Origin: Haliotis asinina
Taxonomy: Eukaryota > Mollusca > Gastropoda > Lepetellida > Haliotidae
Assembly: GCF_037392515.1 (NCBI RefSeq)
Contig: NC_090282.1
Location: 31,233,554-31,297,553 of the forward strand
Direction: 5' to 3'
Length of the DNA: 64,000 bases
Part shown: piece by piece, positions 60,240 to 64,000 of the stretch
How positions within the stretch are numbered: the stretch's first letter is position 1
Layout: each line of letters opens with the position of its first letter
Notes under the pieces: model-generated
Database searches by the model: none
What the model was told of the DNA's origin: nothing
What the model saw: the letters and a program-made list of their open reading frames with translations, nothing else
Translations under genes and position numbers: made by a program

Positions 60240-60294
60240 TTAAATACTTCCCTTAGTTTACCCGTGATTCGTATGCCTACATCACTGATTGGTT
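60240..60294 (-). promoter_or_regulatory. Possible minus-strand promoter (CCAAT and TATA-like)
   Basis: On the minus strand a CCAAT box (AACCAATCAG, about 60284-60293) is followed about 45 bp later by GTATTTAACC (about 60240-60249), about 30 bp before the proposed exon. Order and spacing fit a promoter but are not proof. Confidence 0.28.
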
Positions 60295-61199
60295 GACACG
60301 GGTTGCTAAGAGTTAGTACAACATTACTCTAGTTGTCAATAACGAAATTATCGATACACTCCGACAATTGTCTTGATTTCCTAGCATTGATCGTGTGTTT
60401 AAATAAGGGCCAAGAGTGCGATCGATCCTTTTGGTAACCTCATTAATGAGGACTGTGTCCCCGACATAAACACATATTTCATATAAACAGAATAAACTTC
60501 AGACAAACCTATGTAGAACTGTTTTGTTACAAGCAAGCACTGCCGAGACACCAACACGTAGAACCAATGTGTATGTGCCTGCACCTTGTGGATAGATACA
60601 TCGATTTACGACTACATCATCAGTATCATTCTTATACTCTTCTTCTATTACCTCGACCAATCGTGATACGTGCGTAATATTCTCTAGGAACAATTACGAA
60701 ATGGTAATTTCTTAATGGAAAGCTATATTAGTACAGCGTTATTTGGCAATAGACAGAAACCGGTGTAAAGCTATATTTATCTATAGTGTCAAAATTTAAG
60801 CCAAGTCTAATCGATAAGATTATGTTATTTGTCAAACTGATAATAACTAACTATGGCAATGGTAATGCTATTATCAAAGATTGATAACTATTTTTTTATT
60901 TGAGCAGGTTTTCTTTGGAAAGGTAGAGGGAAAAGAAACTAATCAATTACCTGGTACCACTTCGTCAATAGACTAATGCATTGCCGCCAATCGATTCGCA
61001 TAAATGTATTTGATAAACTATTCGCAGGTTTCTTAAGACCTATTTCACTGCCATTACTGTTTCTCTGGGAGAAGCAACATGCACACAAATGCTAATAGTA
61101 GTTGTGACTCGGGCTGTTGCTACCGACACAAGAGAACATGCTCACCCTAATACCGTAAATCTGGTTTGAAAACGTTCATGTGTTTTGCCTTTGACACCC
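60295..61199. other. Intergenic, nothing recognised
   Basis: Lies between the divergent lectin gene (minus) and right-edge gene (plus). Minus-strand frames at 60399-60693 show no domain. Confidence 0.35.
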
Positions 61200-61386
61200 G
61201 ACCCGTGAAGATCCCAGCTCGATCGGTCTTCCGCGATCACGATCAACGGGATTGGGTGGTCACGATCGGTAGTTTGATTGACACATGTCATCGTATCCCA
61301 TTTTCCAAGATCGATGCTCATGTTGTTGATCACAGATTCGATTATTTACAGTTTACAAAGGCGGTAAACACCAAACTAGCAAACAA
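61200..61386 (+). mobile_element. SINE family A, internally deleted, 9-bp TSD
   Basis: Flanked by TTGACACCC at 61191-61199 and about 61387-61395. Lacks the 22-bp duplication region and part of the 3' end. Confidence 0.88.
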
Positions 61387-61779
61387 TTGACACCCAACAG
61401 AAGATGTTTCACCATATAATAAACGAATGTATTCAAGGAAAAAGAAACAATTTGTCTCTCATAGTGGACACTCATTATTCTCACTAATTGACGTTGTCAA
61501 TTACATGCAGGTATGGAAAGTAAACGATGTTCCAAATCGCGATGATACCTAAAGTTCTCGCATTAGGACATTTGAAGCATGTATAAAGGCAAAGACTGAA
61601 GTGGTATAAATCATAATTGGTGCGCATTCAACATGAACATTTTCACAACGTGTGATAGATGAAACCAGGGACTGTATATATAATTCATTATCTCTGATGA
61701 AACCACAAGAAAGGATGATTCAGTAGTGAAGAACACGATGCATGTAGTATAGTAATGTATTGGCCCTTCATAATGAAAA

Positions 61780-61944
61780 TGGGCGTTGGGGTAGCATAAC
61801 AGTTAAAGCGTCCGTTCGTCACGATTAAGGCCCTGGTTCCATTCTCCACATTGGTACAATGTGTGATGATGCCCGCCTCTGGTGCCCCCTGATGGTATTG
61901 CTTGAAAATTGCTAAAAGCGGCGTAAAACCATTCTCACTCCCTG
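61780..61944 (+). mobile_element. SINE family B copy
   Basis: GTTGGGGTAGCATAACAGTT (altered A box), CCCTGGTTCCATTC (altered B box), GGTACAATGTGTGATG body, AAAGCGGCGTAAAACCATTC tail. Confidence 0.93.
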
Positions 61945-62914
61945 GAAATTAAAAACGAAAAACGACAAGTACCACTGTGTCTCCGTTTCTGGATGTCCAA
62001 CTTCTTGTACGTAACAGCACCGTTTTATGAATATTTGCTTTTACTGCTTGATGTTACGAATTCGCCATGAATAGTTTAATAAAGGACATATCGTTAAAGG
62101 CTAGTGGGTCGACGAGCATGGACAGTGGTGATACTAATGGGATAATAAATTATTGGGATAAAAGCGTGTTGATTGTGTGATGTTGCAGCTGATGATGAGG
62201 ACTCCAACATGTGTTGTGTGATACCTGATATTTTTTTATTATTCCATTCAATACCAACTTAATTATGTGAAACGCATTGCCATTAGAATGAAACAATATA
62301 GAAATAAGCAATATTATTTACTAACCAGAACAAAGCTCCCGTGCAAGTTAAGTCAGGGGAGGTAACTCTAATTCCACCGGAAGTACATCTATGGCGTTCT
62401 TAGCAACTCGACTGTCAGAATGAGCGTAACGAAGAGCACAGTGTTTTCAACATTCATGTGCCGATCGCTATAGTTCGATGTGATATTGTGAACATATTGA
62501 TGCTAAGGTAATGCTCAGGATGTATCAACTCACCAATAAAAATAAGGAGCAGATTATCTGAGATCAGCGATGGATTTGATAGATTTATTTTAGGCTCTAA
62601 ATATCAAAATATCTCGATGGCTCAGGCTCCCATGCATGTTGTGTAAGGTGTGCAGATATGTGTATCCTTACATAAAGTGTAAACTGCTTGTTTAAAACAT
62701 TTAAAATGCGTTTGTTTTCCACATTTCGTTATTGTCAGTTCCGACAGATTTGAGTGTAGACTAATGCATTATGAACTGTTGGAATGATTACAGATCGAAT
62801 ACCGGATACCTGCCGTCTTTGACTCTGAAGTTCACTGTAAGAGATCAGCATATTCAATCATAAAGTTTTGCATAAATGTCATTAAGATCTTCTATGTAGT
62901 TACAGTTCGAATAC
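61945..62914. other. Intergenic, nothing recognised
   Basis: No exon, RNA gene or repeat recognised. Confidence 0.35.
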
Positions 62915-63086
62915 AGGTGGTCAGGCTCCATGACTTGGTTTACACATGTCAACGGTTTCCAATTGTGCAGATCGATGGTCATGTTGTTGAGCACAGAATT
63001 GTCTGGTCCAGATTCAGTTATTTACAGACTGTCGCCATATAGCTGGAATATTGCTGAGTGCAAATTAAAACTAAACTTACTCACTA
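62915..63086 (+). mobile_element. SINE family A, 5'-truncated
   Basis: Starts at GGTGGTCAGGCTCC and runs to AAAACTAAACTTACTCACT. It ends about 130 bp before the start codon of the right-edge gene, so it may lie in its promoter, 5' leader or first intron. Confidence 0.93.
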
Positions 63087-63217
63087 CAGCCACAATCACT
63101 TCTGTATGAATGGAAAAAGCGAATCAAATGGACAAAAATGAAAATTTTGAAGCATACTATTTTACTGCAGCTACTGTATAGAGATTCAGAAGAGCGGGTC
63201 TTAAGCATTTACACAAG

Positions 63218-63352
63218 ATGGACCCCAAAATAGCAGCCATTATGGCCAAGCTAGAGAACAAGGAGAAGGAGAGACAAGTGACGTCTGTGGATCGGGATGA
63301 TGCAGATAACCCCCCTACCAACCTGGAGGAATACCTGCAGGCTGAGGGATGG
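63218..63352 (+). CDS. First coding exon of an unidentified gene
   Basis: ATG at 63218 opens 45 codons without interruption to a strong donor, GGATGG|GTATGT, after 63352, phase 0. The product begins MDPKIAAIMAKLENKEKERQ: a charged, probably helical N terminus with no signal peptide, then an acidic stretch (DRDDADNPP) and LEEYLQAEGW at the splice. Codon use and the absence of repeats contrast with the surroundings, which supports coding. An acceptor-like TTTTACTGCAG ends at 63170, so an upstream untranslated exon is possible. I do not recognise the family; the following exons lie outside the window or were not found in the last 650 bp. Confidence 0.65.
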
Positions 63353-64000
63353 GTATGTTTACTAAGCAGTTTTACGTTGCAAAAGCTCGCATAACGTGAA
63401 ATTTATATGTGGACATTAAGTTTTACAACCAATCTAAGGGTCAGGTCATTTATTCCATAGGGTAGCTAAGACACATGTATGTCAGTGCTAGGTATCTTAA
63501 CTACCCATATTGGCTAGTGACCAGTTATCTTTGCGTACCAGCCATCTCCAAAACCTGGATGTAGCTCTTGCTCCAACAGCTTGATTTTAACTCTGGTAGC
63601 CTCTTGCTTTTATGATGTGTCAGTGTGTGAAATTCTACTGAGGTACAAGTCAAGCTAGCTGTCTGTGCAAGTGCTACAGCCAGGTGTTGGAGATCACTAG
63701 TATGCAGCGATAACTGGTTGTTTGCCAGTAGGGATGTTCTAAAGATTTTGATACAACACTATATTTACAATAAAGCCCCTCCCGTGATACTTGTCATATT
63801 TTCTCAAAAAGATTGTTTACAAAGTGGTTTAAAACTAAACTCACTCATTCATAGTATTTGGGGACCATCCCATGATTCACTCTGATGCACCCCCTCCAAA
63901 CTACTCCTTTAAATATATGACTTATCTCTAATCATTGTTGAGCAAAGGGGTAAACAGAATCCTTATATACATTTAAATTTCTGGGTTTGGCTGATCTATA
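63353..64000 (+). other. First intron of the right-edge gene
   Basis: A SINE tail fragment (TGGTTTAAAACTAAACTCAC, 63823-63850) is the only recognised item. No second exon seen before the window ends. Confidence 0.45.

Overview
This is non-coding-rich animal DNA, most likely from a gastropod mollusc and probably an abalone (Haliotis). Dispersed repeats ending in (ACTC)n with a GCGTAAAACTAAACTCACTC-type tail look to me like a repeat I associate with abalone sequences; that is memory, not a search. There are no operons, no ribosome binding sites and no long open frames. The recognisable genes are short exons with splice sites, separated by kilobases of intron.

Layout. 1-1613 is the right end of a large minisatellite of mixed 12- and 17-bp units. 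From 2 to 46 kb the DNA is mainly intergenic or intronic sequence seeded with short mobile elements. Family A (about 270 bp, no obvious tRNA head) and family B (tRNA-derived head with A- and B-box-like motifs) share a 3' tail. Family C (about 660 bp) has two opposed copies. Family D carries a short palindromic end. Family E has a tRNA-Ser/Leu-like B box. There is also a pair of 455-bp elements with terminal inverted repeats, foldback elements, and a pair of related elements at 5.8-8.8 kb, one of which keeps a broken THAP-type zinc finger.

47-60 kb holds the only gene I can partly assemble. On the minus strand, three phase-matched exons (55144-54811, 49239-49045, 47367-47096) encode a secreted protein: signal peptide, PAN/Apple-like cysteine-rich domain, then one C-type lectin-like domain. 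A splice donor at 60174 with CCAAT and TATA-like sequences behind it could be its 5' untranslated exon and promoter. Its 5.6-kb intron contains a decayed LINE (49.4-51.8 kb) and a decayed Tc1-like transposase (53.4-52.9 kb).

At the right edge, a plus-strand exon (63218-63352) opens another, unidentified gene that continues outside the window.

I found no convincing new biological system. The most informative items are the shared SINE tails with clean target-site duplications, the THAP element with its internally deleted partner, the TIR element pair, the evenly spaced palindrome array at 57.75-57.92 kb, and a lectin domain lacking the usual calcium/sugar residues. All repeat boundaries were set by eye, and diverged copies have certainly been missed.
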